A DNA stretch of 44,284 nt from an uncultured Alphaproteobacteria bacterium (GCA_944391685.1 CALXUM010000013.1:1-44284); one strand, 5' to 3'; shown: positions 26,683 through 36,053, counted from the stretch's first letter. Made by a program: numbers and translations. The notes: generated by a model from the sequence alone, not told the origin.

Positions 26683-27701
26683 AATCTTGCCGCTGCCGAT
26701 GAAATTTGCATTATAGTATAGCTCAATATCTCATTTGTCGGCATATTTGTAGTTTTGCAATCTTTTTCGCACTTATATAATAACTCCAAAACCGAAAAAA
26801 TTTTATCTTTGGGCCACAAAGCCAATTGCCGCTTAAAACTCGATTCTCGATAAAAAATAACCTTTGGCACTAATTTTTTAATTACTTTGTCCGCAGGCTC
26901 GCCCTTTTCCATAAACGCTTTACACGTCAACAGCCGATTAAAATGATAACTTAAAGCTCTGACAATTGCAACCGGTTCATCTCCCTCATTAAACAATTTT
27001 TGCAACGAAGCCAATGCCTTATCTATATACCCTCCGGCTGCATAATAACAAACATCTTCACTATTTGATGCCGACTGATCGGAAATAATCGCACGTACAT
27101 CCTCAGTCGTAACATTTTTTTTATCCCCCATATAGGTAATCAACTTTTCAATTTCACCCATACTTGATTTTCTGTCATTAGACAATCTGGAACACATCAA
27201 TTGCAATGCTTCATTATTTATGGTTAATCCGTGTTCAATAAACTTTGCCCTAGCTGTTGCAAAAACATCTTCATCTCTGTCTTCATAACATGCCAAAGCA
27301 ACCATTTCTTGATTTGCTTCTCCCAAAGCTACTAATGAAGATTTTCTATTTAATGAAGATGAAGTTATCACCAATAAAGTATCTGATTGCAGATTTTCCA
27401 ACAAATATTTTATATTCTTAGTCAAATTATTATCAGCATCACGAACTACTATAACTCGACGTCCCCCCATTAATGACTGTGAGGTATATTCGGCAAACAA
27501 CACACCCGGATCATCATTAACATCGGTTCCCGCCAAATATACAACGGCAAAAGGATCATACAAATCTTTAGATATCGTATTTATCAATTTTTTTGTATAT
27601 TCGGCAACTAAGCCTTCATTGCTGCCATAAACGACAAAAACTTTAATTTCCGGTTGCGGTTTTTTGATATATTTTTCAAATTGTGCCGCTTTAAAAATCA
27701 T
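26667..27701 (-). CDS. holA: DNA polymerase III delta subunit HolA
   Basis: Clamp-loader delta subunit that opens the beta sliding clamp. The 344-aa protein has the delta N-terminal fold (VFVVYGSNEGLVAEY..., DLYDPFAVVYL) and the C-terminal collar domain (about 210-340). Sequence conservation in this family is low, but length, architecture and position directly after lptE support it. It overlaps the end of lptE by 11 nt, the usual arrangement for lptE-holA. Its final codons lie in the DUF378/holA hairpin. Confidence 0.9.
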   Translation of the reverse strand: MIFKAAQFEKYIKKPQPEIKVFVVYGSNEGLVAEYTKKLINTISKDLYDPFAVVYLAGTDVNDDPGVLFAEYTSQSLMGGRRVIVVRDADNNLTKNIKYLLENLQSDTLLVITSSSLNRKSSLVALGEANQEMVALACYEDRDEDVFATARAKFIEHGLTINNEALQLMCSRLSNDRKSSMGEIEKLITYMGDKKNVTTEDVRAIISDQSASNSEDVCYYAAGGYIDKALASLQKLFNEGDEPVAIVRALSYHFNRLLTCKAFMEKGEPADKVIKKLVPKVIFYRESSFKRQLALWPKDKIFSVLELLYKCEKDCKTTNMPTNEILSYTIMQISSAAARLGKAV

Positions 27702-28239
27702 TTCTCAAACCTTTTTCTTTCAACTGAGAATGAAAATATGCTCCCAAACGTAAAGCTATATCATTGGCAATAATTTTAGCGGCATCTGATTCGGTTTTTT
27801 TCTGAGCCATTGTTGTTGAATATGGATTCGCCATAATATCATAACTCACATAAGCAATACTATCACCGTTAAGCAGTTCATTGTTTTCCTGCCAGAGAGT
27901 ATAGTCAACCACATAAGAAACCCTTTCACTGGTTGCGGTAATATCATCACGCATTGCCTGTTCCACAACTTTTTTATTTCGCAAAGAAACTTCCAATCTA
28001 TAAAGAGGATTTTTAGGGGTTCCTCTAGGTGTTAACAAGTCCAATAAATTGTTTCGAAGTTGTTGCCCAAAACGATCTGCAATCGGACTTATTTTAATTT
28101 GAGCCATCTGCGAAGTAATTGAGGTATCAAAATTACCGCTGAAATACCACAGACCGGAGCTTTTTTTCTGCACATACAACGGCTCAAACCCGCAACCGCA
28201 AAGTAACAAAAGCAAAAGCACCGTCTTGATATTTTTCAT
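27691..28239 (-). CDS. lptE: LPS assembly lipoprotein LptE
   Basis: Outer-membrane lipoprotein that plugs the LptD barrel and helps insert LPS in the outer leaflet. The 182-aa protein has a lipobox around LLCGC (lipidated Cys16) followed at once by GFEPLY, the typical LptE start. A region around SERVSYVVDYTL fits the family fold. GGAG precedes the ATG, 13 nt after leuS. Together with lptG in this window it points to LPS export, hence a Gram-negative outer membrane. Confidence 0.9.
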   Translation of the reverse strand: MKNIKTVLLLLLLCGCGFEPLYVQKKSSGLWYFSGNFDTSITSQMAQIKISPIADRFGQQLRNNLLDLLTPRGTPKNPLYRLEVSLRNKKVVEQAMRDDITATSERVSYVVDYTLWQENNELLNGDSIAYVSYDIMANPYSTTMAQKKTESDAAKIIANDIALRLGAYFHSQLKEKGLRNDF

Positions 28240-28252
28240 TTACATTCTCCGC

Positions 28253-30712
28253 TTAAACAATGATGTTTACAATTTTATTTGGTACCACAATCACTTTACG
28301 GACTTCCTTGCCGTCAATTTGGCGTTTTACATTTTCTAACGCCATTGCCGCCTTTTCAGCATCTTCTTTGCTTATATCTTTAGGCAGTTCAACGGTTCCG
28401 CGTAATTTACCGCAAACCTGTACCGCATAAGTTACACTTGTATCTTCAGCCAACTTAGCGTCTCCTTTCGGCCAAGCCTCGGTAATAATCAATGAAGGAT
28501 ACCCCAGTCTTGCCCACATTTCTTCTGCCAAATGAGGTGTAAACGGAGCCATCAATTTCAATAAAGTAGCATACATCTGTGCCGGAATTTTTTCCATTGC
28601 TGATAAGTAATTCACATAAGTCATCAAAGAAGAAACCGCGGTATTAAACTTCATTTGGTCGATTCTCTCGGTCACTTCCAAAATACATTTATGCATTGCC
28701 CGCAAATCTTTATCGGTAATCTTGACGTTATCATCCTTACAAACTTTTTTAAACAGGGCAAAAACTTTGCTAACAAAACGATAAACACCCATCAAACTCT
28801 CTTCTGACCACATAGCCACCTGATCAAACGGCCCGATAAACATTTCATAAAGTCTGAATGTATCAGCCCCATATGCCGCCACAATATCATCAGGATTAAT
28901 AACATTGCCGCGAGATTTCGACATTTTTTCACCGTTTTCTGCCAAAATCATACCATGCGAAGTGCGTTTATTATAAGGTTCTTTGGTCGGAACCAAACCG
29001 CAATCATATAAAAATTTGTGCCAAAAACGTGAATATAACAAGTGCAACGTTGTATGCTCCATACCACCATTGTACCAGTCAACATTCATCCAATAATCAA
29101 GAGCTTCTTTAGAGGCAAATTCTTTATCATTATGTGGGTCACAATAACGCAAGAAATACCAAGAAGATCCGGCCCAGTTAGGCATGGTATCTGTTTCACG
29201 TCTGGCGTGCCCGCCGCATTTCGGACATTTTGCATTCAACCAATCACCGGCTTTTGACAAGGGAGATTCGCCCTCATCATTAGGATGATAATCCGGCACC
29301 TCTGGCAATGTTAACGGCAATTCTGATTCCGGAATTGGCTGCCAACCGCATTTCTCGCAATATACCATAGGAATTGGTTCTCCCCAATAACGTTGACGAG
29401 AAAACACCCAATCACGCAGTTTAAAGTTAACTTTGGCTCGTCCGAAACCATTTTTCACGGCATAATCGATGGCTGCCTTCATACCATCTTCTTTGTTCAT
29501 ACCGTTCAAAAAACCGGAGTTAATATGAGCACCGTCTTCTTCCCAGGCTTTTTCCGAAATATCTCCGCCTTCCAAAACCTGAATAATAGGCAAATTAAGG
29601 ACTTTTGCAAAATCATAATCTCGTTGGTCATGGGCCGGTACTGCCATAATCGCACCGGTTCCATATCCGGTCAAAACATAATCTGAAATAAAGACAGGAA
29701 TCATATCACCGGTATAAGGATTTTTAGCTTTCATACCTTTTAGTTCAACACCGGTTTTACTGTCATCCATAGTTCTTTGTAAATCAGATTTTTTGGCTGT
29801 AGCTTCAACATAAGCCTTAACCTCGTCAGGGTTTTCAAAATGGCTCATATATTTTTGAACAAACTCATGCTCAGGAGCCAAAACCATATAAGTAACCCCA
29901 AAAGCCGTATCCGGACGAGTAGTGAACACCGTCAGTTTGTCCTCTCCGAATTCAAAATCAAGCTCTGCACCCTCCGAACGTCCAATCCAGTTAATTTGCT
30001 GTGCTTTAACTCGATCAATAAAGTCCAAATCTTTCAAATCATTAATCAATCTATCGGCATATTTGGTGATTGCAATCATCCACTGTTCTTTATCCTTACG
30101 AACCACTTCAGCTCCGCAACGTTCGCAATGTCCGTTAATAACCTCTTCATTTGCCAATCCAACCTTACATGATGGACACCAGTTAATGGCTATTTTATCT
30201 TTATAAGCCAAACCTTTCTCAAAGAATTTAATAAACATCCATTGGGTCCATTTATAATATTCCGGAGAAGAGGTGTCTATACATCTGTCCCAATCAAAAC
30301 TAAAACCCAAAGATTTAAGTTGTTTGGTAAAAGTTTTTATGTTGGCCTGTGTAGAAACAGCCGGATGCACACCGGTTTTAATAGCATAGTTTTCTGCCGG
30401 CAAACCAAAAGCATCAAAGCCCATCGGATACAAAACATTAAATCCCTGCATTCTTTTTTTACGTGCAATAACATCTAATGCCGTATAAGAACGCGGATGT
30501 CCGACATGCAAACCGGCTCCTGACGGATATGGAAACTCAACCAAAGCATAAAATTTTTTCTTATTTTTATCTATTTCAACCTTATAAGCCTTTTCTTTAT
30601 CCCAAATTTCCTGCCATTTTTTTTCAATAGCCTTAAAATTATAGCGATCTTCCAACTTCCATTCTTCGGCCCATTCTTCAAAGGTCTCTTTCCCGTTATA
30701 TCTTTCGTTCAT
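28253..30712 (-). CDS. leuS: Leucyl-tRNA synthetase
   Basis: Charges tRNA-Leu with leucine. The 819-aa protein has the class Ia HVGH motif (69-72) and KMSKS (596-600). Two zinc-ribbon-like cysteine clusters are visible, CPSC...CERC and YCEKCGW...CPKC. The CP1 editing domain includes the TTRPDTAFG block, and the anticodon-binding and C-terminal domains complete it. An acidic extension of about 20 residues precedes the usual start (RYNFKAIEKKWQ); no other in-frame ATG is nearer and AGGAAG precedes this one. It is the second gene of the DUF3576-leuS-lptE-holA cluster. Confidence 0.97.
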   Translation of the reverse strand: MNERYNGKETFEEWAEEWKLEDRYNFKAIEKKWQEIWDKEKAYKVEIDKNKKKFYALVEFPYPSGAGLHVGHPRSYTALDVIARKKRMQGFNVLYPMGFDAFGLPAENYAIKTGVHPAVSTQANIKTFTKQLKSLGFSFDWDRCIDTSSPEYYKWTQWMFIKFFEKGLAYKDKIAINWCPSCKVGLANEEVINGHCERCGAEVVRKDKEQWMIAITKYADRLINDLKDLDFIDRVKAQQINWIGRSEGAELDFEFGEDKLTVFTTRPDTAFGVTYMVLAPEHEFVQKYMSHFENPDEVKAYVEATAKKSDLQRTMDDSKTGVELKGMKAKNPYTGDMIPVFISDYVLTGYGTGAIMAVPAHDQRDYDFAKVLNLPIIQVLEGGDISEKAWEEDGAHINSGFLNGMNKEDGMKAAIDYAVKNGFGRAKVNFKLRDWVFSRQRYWGEPIPMVYCEKCGWQPIPESELPLTLPEVPDYHPNDEGESPLSKAGDWLNAKCPKCGGHARRETDTMPNWAGSSWYFLRYCDPHNDKEFASKEALDYWMNVDWYNGGMEHTTLHLLYSRFWHKFLYDCGLVPTKEPYNKRTSHGMILAENGEKMSKSRGNVINPDDIVAAYGADTFRLYEMFIGPFDQVAMWSEESLMGVYRFVSKVFALFKKVCKDDNVKITDKDLRAMHKCILEVTERIDQMKFNTAVSSLMTYVNYLSAMEKIPAQMYATLLKLMAPFTPHLAEEMWARLGYPSLIITEAWPKGDAKLAEDTSVTYAVQVCGKLRGTVELPKDISKEDAEKAAMALENVKRQIDGKEVRKVIVVPNKIVNIIV

Positions 30713-30730
30713 TTCTATTCTTCCTGATTT

Positions 30731-31162
30731 TTAATTATTGATTGCTAAAGATTCTCGATACAAAACTCTTGCCTGTTCTAAAATTGCTTCCTCAACTTTT
30801 TGATTCAATCGAATATTCTCAGGTTGTTCTTCCCAAGAAGTTCCATTCCAAAATCTCTTATAAACAACTGCTTTCAAACAATCGGACCGCAACTCCGAAC
30901 ACAAGACCTTAACTTCAATTTTGAACTCTTCATTTTGAATGTTTTCAACCTTGCTCCATTCGGTAACCATTGTTCCCGATTCTTTATTTTCTTTTTCAAT
31001 TTTCATAAAGTCTAACTTATCTTTTGCTGCCTGCCACAAAAACTTATTTGGCTCAAAATCCGCACTTTCAACTGCCTTTTCATCACTGGAAAAAGGATTC
31101 ATCCATGCACATCCACCATTAAAAATAACAATGGCAAAAACCAAAAACCATACTTTTTTCAT
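30731..31162 (-). CDS. DUF3576 family lipoprotein
   Basis: A 143-aa exported protein with signal peptide and Cys18 after NGG, probably a lipoprotein although the lipobox is not canonical. The mature part matches the alphaproteobacterial DUF3576 pattern: LWQAAKDKLDFM, a TEW in a strand, FKIEVKVLCSELRSDCLKAVVYKR, and a final helix EEAILEQARVLYRESL. The family sits directly before leuS in many alphaproteobacteria. The frame starts upstream at 31177, but ATG 31162 has GGAAG at 5 nt and begins the signal peptide. Function unknown; likely envelope related. Confidence 0.8.
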   Translation of the reverse strand: MKKVWFLVFAIVIFNGGCAWMNPFSSDEKAVESADFEPNKFLWQAAKDKLDFMKIEKENKESGTMVTEWSKVENIQNEEFKIEVKVLCSELRSDCLKAVVYKRFWNGTSWEEQPENIRLNQKVEEAILEQARVLYRESLAINN

Positions 31163-31220
31163 TTTATCTTCCATCAAAAACTCAAACTTCCTTCAAGGAA
31201 ATTACCTTAATTTAACATAT

Positions 31221-31250
31221 TTGACAAGAGTCAATTTTCCTTCTTGTATT
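31221..31250 (+). promoter_or_regulatory. rsmB promoter with overlapping inverted repeat
   Basis: A perfect TTGACA (31221-31226) is followed after 18 nt by TGTATT (31245-31250). TTGAC (31221-31225) and GTCAA (31230-31234) form an inverted repeat with a 4-nt gap. On the minus strand the same repeat gives TTGACT and TTGTCA, possible -35 boxes for the leftward DUF3576-leuS cluster, so both directions may share control here. Confidence 0.45.
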
Positions 31251-31306
31251 TATTAATTTGATTAAATAAAATAACCTTAATTTGAACTTTAACCAAGAGA
31301 AAAAGT

Positions 31307-32575
31307 ATGTCTGACACACGTCTTAATGCTGTTTTAATTTTACAAGAAATTCTTGAAAAAAAGGCCTTTTACTCTGATGCCAGACAAAGATTTAAAATCT
31401 CGGAACAAGACAATGCTTTTGTCAATATGCTGATTTTGAGCTCCCTCAGACATTTGGTTTATACCAAAAAGGTCATAAAACAATTTGCAAAAAAGAAACT
31501 TCCGCCCAAGGCTGCTCTTGCTCATTACGCCTTAATCTTGGGAACCACAGAAATATTATATCTCCAAACCCCTGATTATGCCGTCATTAACAGCTATGTT
31601 GAAATTACCAAAAAAGCCCTTGATAAATACGTTTCCGGATTTGTAAATGCCGTTTTACGTAAGATTTGCACTGCCAAAGAGCAATTTATTACTCAAGACA
31701 AAGGGGAATTCTTTCCACCTGAATTTCGCAAACTCCTCAATTTAAGTTATGGCAGCAAAACCACTTCAAAAATTGAGCGAGCAGCCATCAAAGAACCATT
31801 GCTTGACCTTTCTGTTAAACAAAATCCTGAAGAATTAGCTCAAAAACTAAAAGCCGAAATCCTGCCCACTAATACTTTACGTTTGCAAAATTCCGGAAAT
31901 GTTGCCTCTCTTTATGGTTACAAAAAAGGCCTATGGTGGGTACAAGATTTTTCATCAGCCTTGCCGGTTAAACTTCTTCCTCCGCTAACCGGAGCAAAAA
32001 TTCTTGATTTATGTGCGGCACCGGGAGGCAAAACCGCCCAACTTTTAAATCTTGGCGGCCAAGTAACCGCCGTTGATGTCTCAGATGTTCGCCTTGAACG
32101 CTTACAAGAAAACATGCAACGCCTAAATCTATCCCCGCAAAATGTTATCTGTGCCGACGCCTTATCTTTTATTGATAAGATTTCTAAGGGAGACTATGAC
32201 ATTATTGTTCTTGATGCTCCTTGCTCAGCCACCGGAACTCTACGCCGCCACCCAGAAATTGTGCACATAAAGACATTGCAAGATGTTGAACAGGCAAGCA
32301 AATTTCAAACAGAGCTCTTAAATAAGGCTTCACAAAAATTATCCTCTAAAGGCATGCTTCTTTACTGCACTTGCTCATTATCTCACTTTGAAGGCGAATT
32401 ACAAATCACAACTTTTCTCCAAAACAACCATGATTTTCATATTGTTAAACCTTTGCTCCCTTCAGAACTTTCCGAACTTATCACCACTGAAGGATTTGTT
32501 CGTATTTTACCTTACCACTTACCAAAATTTGGTGGTGCTGACGGATTTTTCACTGCCCTGTTACAAAAGGATTAA
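31307..32575 (+). CDS. rsmB: 16S rRNA m5C967 methyltransferase RsmB
   Basis: Methylates C967 of 16S rRNA using SAM. The 422-aa protein has the N-terminal NusB-like RNA-binding domain (about 1-130) and a Rossmann methyltransferase domain with LDLCAAPGGKT (near 233-243), DAPCSATG (303-310, Cys306) and the TCS motif with nucleophile Cys356. The NusB domain identifies RsmB rather than RsmF. AAGAG precedes the ATG. The next gene begins 3 nt after its stop, with AAAGGA inside the end of rsmB. Confidence 0.94.
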   Translation: MSDTRLNAVLILQEILEKKAFYSDARQRFKISEQDNAFVNMLILSSLRHLVYTKKVIKQFAKKKLPPKAALAHYALILGTTEILYLQTPDYAVINSYVEITKKALDKYVSGFVNAVLRKICTAKEQFITQDKGEFFPPEFRKLLNLSYGSKTTSKIERAAIKEPLLDLSVKQNPEELAQKLKAEILPTNTLRLQNSGNVASLYGYKKGLWWVQDFSSALPVKLLPPLTGAKILDLCAAPGGKTAQLLNLGGQVTAVDVSDVRLERLQENMQRLNLSPQNVICADALSFIDKISKGDYDIIVLDAPCSATGTLRRHPEIVHIKTLQDVEQASKFQTELLNKASQKLSSKGMLLYCTCSLSHFEGELQITTFLQNNHDFHIVKPLLPSELSELITTEGFVRILPYHLPKFGGADGFFTALLQKD

Positions 32576-32578
32576 AAC

Positions 32579-33481
32579 ATGTTTTTTTCTCACAATGAAT
32601 TTTCAAACAATTCAACCATTAAAACCGATGCCTATATAGCAGGAATTTCTCCGTTGGGATTTTTTATTGCTCATAACTTACAAAAAAAAGGTTTTAACGT
32701 AACTTTTTTAGATTCGCCAACACGTATTTCAAAATTTGAAGGCTTAGACATCATTTTCAAAGAACAACGTCTTTTACAAAATCAACGTGTAAATTTTAAC
32801 TACTCGTTTGAAATGACAGACACTCCTAAGTTTCTGTTTATTAGCGATTTATTTGCCAATACAATAATTCCGCTTCTTACTCCTTCTAAGATAAAGAACT
32901 CCCTTGTCATAAATTTTTCTTTGGAAAATTCTTCTCAAGAACTCAAAGAAATTTTAAAAACCCCAATAATTCAAGCCTATTTTTTAGGCTATCTTCACCA
33001 AGAAAAAAACCACCTTTCTGTTTTAAGCTCAGACAATACCATGCTCATCGATATTGATGAAACCGAAGCTTCGGCCTTCAAAATAAAAGAACTATTTGCA
33101 GACAGCAAAATAAGCATTTTAACCTCTGATAAAAAACGTGCAAACTTCTGGAAGTTTTTTGCCCCTTTCATCATTTCTAATCTTTTAACTTCCTCACGTG
33201 GTAAGAATTTTTATTCTCTTTGTAAAAATGAAAGCGAACGTCAGAATATAGACATCTGCATTAACGAAATTATATCTCTTGCCGCCGATGAAAAAATCAA
33301 TCTTGAACGTTCGGAAATTTTAATCAACCTCTATAATATTCCTTCCGGTTACACAACTTTATTACAAAACAAAACATCGCCGCATATTATAGATGTTCTA
33401 TCATCTCTTTTGGGCAGAGATATCCATAACAAAGCCCCGTTTCTATACTCACTGCTTAGAGAAATCTATAATAAATACTAG
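32579..33481 (+). CDS. Divergent ketopantoate-reductase-like protein
   Basis: A 300-aa protein with the two-domain shape of ketopantoate reductase (PanE/ApbA). The N-terminal Rossmann start is degenerate: AGISPLG (about 21-27) instead of GxGxxG. The C-terminal helical domain still shows WKFFAPFIISNLLTSSRG (with the Lys at the position expected for the catalytic Lys) and ends with a short helix like the family's (LLGRDI...FLYSLLREI). The losses in the cofactor loop make NADPH binding doubtful, so the activity may have changed. It begins 3 nt after rsmB and is likely translated together with it; I see no reason in the sequence why they are linked. Confidence 0.5.
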   Translation: MFFSHNEFSNNSTIKTDAYIAGISPLGFFIAHNLQKKGFNVTFLDSPTRISKFEGLDIIFKEQRLLQNQRVNFNYSFEMTDTPKFLFISDLFANTIIPLLTPSKIKNSLVINFSLENSSQELKEILKTPIIQAYFLGYLHQEKNHLSVLSSDNTMLIDIDETEASAFKIKELFADSKISILTSDKKRANFWKFFAPFIISNLLTSSRGKNFYSLCKNESERQNIDICINEIISLAADEKINLERSEILINLYNIPSGYTTLLQNKTSPHIIDVLSSLLGRDIHNKAPFLYSLLREIYNKY

Positions 33482-33500
33482 CATAACCTTGTAATCCGGC

Positions 33501-33529
33501 TTGAAGAAAATCTATAAACAGATTATAAA
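33501..33529 (+). promoter_or_regulatory. Probable promoter of the membrane/TPR pair
   Basis: TTGAAG (33501-33506) is followed after 17 nt by TATAAA (33524-33529), about 33 nt before the membrane-protein ATG, which has AAAGG upstream. Confidence 0.45.
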
Positions 33530-33562
33530 ATAAATTATATACTAATAAGAAAGGCTAAAAAT

Positions 33563-34636
33563 ATGTTTCAAATTGTCGTTTTACTTACCGGAACCATTTT
33601 TTGCCTATTAGGGTGTTTTGCCGGAATTGCCTTTTTCAAAAAAAGAATATCGTTATCTGATGCTCCATCGTCCATTCCCGTTGCCGTTTTTTGCTCAGTG
33701 GCATTAATTGCTACAACTGCTGCTTTTTTATACAACTGGCAATCTTATGATTTTATTTCTGAATTATCTTTATCATCATTTTTTGCTACCGGCATTGCCG
33801 TGCTGATCCTAGTCATAACTTCTTTTACAAAAACACCGTTTTGGCTAAAATTTTTAATAACCACCGCTTTGGCATCAATTATTGTTTTTTTCTTTTCGGC
33901 AACCGGAATCTTTTTTCACCAAGCTCCTTCATGGATTAATGCCGGTCTAAGTATTGCTTTGTGGGTTTTTACATCTTACAGCTTAAGATTACTAAGTTAT
34001 AACCACGCTCTTCCAAGCATTGAGTTTAGCAGCATTTGTTTTGGAGCATTCTTCCTGTGGCTTATATCGACTTTACCAATGGCAATTGGTGTTTTGAGCC
34101 TGTTTTTTGCCGTTGCGGCTGTTCCCTTAATAATATTAAATTGGTATCCCCAAAAACTACCACTTTCCAAAGATTCTCTTGATGTCATGGGATTCATTCT
34201 TGGTGCAATAATAATCTTTTCCTCTGCGGAACAAACTTTTCCTTGTTTTCTTATATTCGCACTATACTTAATCGTTGAAATTGTTTGTAGCTTTGGCAAA
34301 AAGCTCACATTTATTTCATCGTTTTCAGATATTTATTCCAACACTTTTTATTATCAAACAGAGCTCTCCGGCCTTTCTCCGGCCTTAATAAACGGACAAA
34401 TCATTCGCATCAACTTTTTACTCCTTATGTTTGGCTGTTTTCAAAGTTTTTCTCCTAATGCTTATTCCGTCCCCATTGTTTGTGTTTTGTTGTGCTTTTG
34501 GTTGCTCTATCGTCTAATAAACTGGAATGATTCTCCAAACACTTTCAAACAAGCAAACCAAGAATTTATTCAAGGACTTAAGCAAAACATCAACGATATT
34601 AAAAACACATTTTCAAACATGGACGACAAAAAATGA
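33563..34636 (+). CDS. Multi-pass membrane protein of unknown function
   Basis: A 357-aa integral membrane protein with roughly ten hydrophobic segments (first about 4-24, further ones to about 320) and a hydrophilic C-terminal tail (about 325-357, Asn/Lys-rich). Charged residues inside the membrane part are few, and I find no transporter or enzyme signature. It could be a glycosyltransferase-4-like or other lipid-linked enzyme, but nothing proves that. Its stop and the next gene's start overlap as ATGA, so the TPR protein is probably its partner. Confidence 0.65.
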   Translation: MFQIVVLLTGTIFCLLGCFAGIAFFKKRISLSDAPSSIPVAVFCSVALIATTAAFLYNWQSYDFISELSLSSFFATGIAVLILVITSFTKTPFWLKFLITTALASIIVFFFSATGIFFHQAPSWINAGLSIALWVFTSYSLRLLSYNHALPSIEFSSICFGAFFLWLISTLPMAIGVLSLFFAVAAVPLIILNWYPQKLPLSKDSLDVMGFILGAIIIFSSAEQTFPCFLIFALYLIVEIVCSFGKKLTFISSFSDIYSNTFYYQTELSGLSPALINGQIIRINFLLLMFGCFQSFSPNAYSVPIVCVLLCFWLLYRLINWNDSPNTFKQANQEFIQGLKQNINDIKNTFSNMDDKK

Positions 34637-35994
34637 ATCTTTTAGACCTGCTAAAACATGTTTTTTTAGAACCTCGTCCATCATCGCCGGAAGACTTATC
34701 TCCGGAAGAAGCTTTACAAATAAATTTTAAGATTATTATAGTTGAATTTGCAGATAATGTTGAAAGCACCGGCGGACAAACCATCACTTCAATTTTAAGC
34801 ACCTGCGAAGGATTGTCTGTTTCTTACTTTGAAGAACCATTTAACAAAAGTTTTCTTAATCTTGACGGACGCACTTTTTTTGATCTCATTGATAAAGGGC
34901 AATCAATTCTTGAACGTTTTGGAGCAGATGTATTAATTTGGGGCTGCCGTGAAGGCAATAAAATAAGGCTAAATTTTCAAACCTCATATCAATATGGTAA
35001 AGACAATGCAAGCTTTGTTTCTCCTTTGGATTGTTTATATTTTCCGGCTGAGTTTTTTGCTACCCCGCTTAATTTTCCTCCGGCATTGAGAACCTTGGTT
35101 TATGGTTCTGTTGTCAGTGCGATTGTTCCAACAAACCGCCAAAAGCAAATTCAACGACGTTATCTGTTAAAAAAAATTATCGCAAAACTTTCTTCTGATA
35201 ATTCTGCAAAATCTTTATCTATTGACTATCTTCCCTACGTCATGAACTTTCTCGGCGTAATCTACTTAAGCTATAGCTATGAATCAGAAACAGATAAAGA
35301 TTTTAAAATTGTTCGTAATCTGCTTGAAAACGCCATCAAACATCAAGATCTAATAAAAAATCCACTACACTTAGGTTGTATATATAATCACCTTGGCCAA
35401 CTTTATGGTGCCGCAGCCCTACATCAACCTCGTCGTCATGCCGCCTATTGCAAAGGGGCAATCACCAACTACCGTTTATCACAAAAATATATTGGTAAAT
35501 ATACCTACCCTTACGATTATGGCATGATTTCATACAAACTTTCACATTTGTTTTATGACTACTGGAAACAAAAAGAAGATCTTCAGGCTTTAAGGGATTC
35601 CGTATTCAACCTGCGTGAAGCCGAAAAGATTTTCACCTACGCCCTTTTTCCTGATTTTTGGGCTGATATTCAAGGTGAGCTTGGACACATTTTAAGTGTT
35701 CTCGGACGACTTACAGGCAACGATACCATTTCTGAATTAGCTCTTGCCGCTCACAAAAACCGCCAAAAAATTATCACTGAACGACGCGATCCTCTTCTTT
35801 GGGCGTCAATTCAAGAAAACATTGGAGAAATCTATAATTTCCTGGGCCAAAAAAACGGCGATACCGACAGTCTTGAAGAAGCTCTTGACTGCTATCATGA
35901 TGCTTTATACATTTTTGAAAACATGCAGCGTCATGATGATATAAAACGTTTAACCACAGATATTGCCAAAACGTCTAAGTTACTAAATGAATAA
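34633..35994 (+). CDS. TPR-repeat protein coupled to the membrane protein
   Basis: A 453-aa protein without signal peptide, probably cytoplasmic. An N-terminal alpha/beta region (about 30-130; INFKIIIVEFADNVESTGG..., GADVLIWGCREG) is followed by helical tetratricopeptide-like repeats, clearest near 240-330 and twice as a WA-IQ-LG...LG pattern (about 335-370 and 380-420). TPR arrays usually bind partner proteins; the ATGA overlap with the membrane protein suggests the two work together at the membrane. I do not recognise the N-terminal part as an enzyme. Confidence 0.7.
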   Translation: MNLLDLLKHVFLEPRPSSPEDLSPEEALQINFKIIIVEFADNVESTGGQTITSILSTCEGLSVSYFEEPFNKSFLNLDGRTFFDLIDKGQSILERFGADVLIWGCREGNKIRLNFQTSYQYGKDNASFVSPLDCLYFPAEFFATPLNFPPALRTLVYGSVVSAIVPTNRQKQIQRRYLLKKIIAKLSSDNSAKSLSIDYLPYVMNFLGVIYLSYSYESETDKDFKIVRNLLENAIKHQDLIKNPLHLGCIYNHLGQLYGAAALHQPRRHAAYCKGAITNYRLSQKYIGKYTYPYDYGMISYKLSHLFYDYWKQKEDLQALRDSVFNLREAEKIFTYALFPDFWADIQGELGHILSVLGRLTGNDTISELALAAHKNRQKIITERRDPLLWASIQENIGEIYNFLGQKNGDTDSLEEALDCYHDALYIFENMQRHDDIKRLTTDIAKTSKLLNE

Positions 35995-36023
35995 AAAAAA
36001 CAGCGACCTGAATAAGCCGCTGT
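35993..36023 (-). terminator. Terminator of trxA
   Basis: On the minus strand ACAGCG (36023-36018) pairs with CGCTGT (36005-36000), with possible wobble extension inward, followed by seven or eight U. It sits 30 nt past the trxA stop and also at the end of the TPR gene. Confidence 0.7.
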
Positions 36024-36053
36024 CATAATATTTATATTAAAATACTAAAAATT

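Noticed and set aside
30731..31300. T-box or leucine leader peptide upstream of leuS
   Set aside because: No stem-loop with a specifier or Leu-codon-rich short ORF was found; T-boxes are also not expected in alphaproteobacteria.
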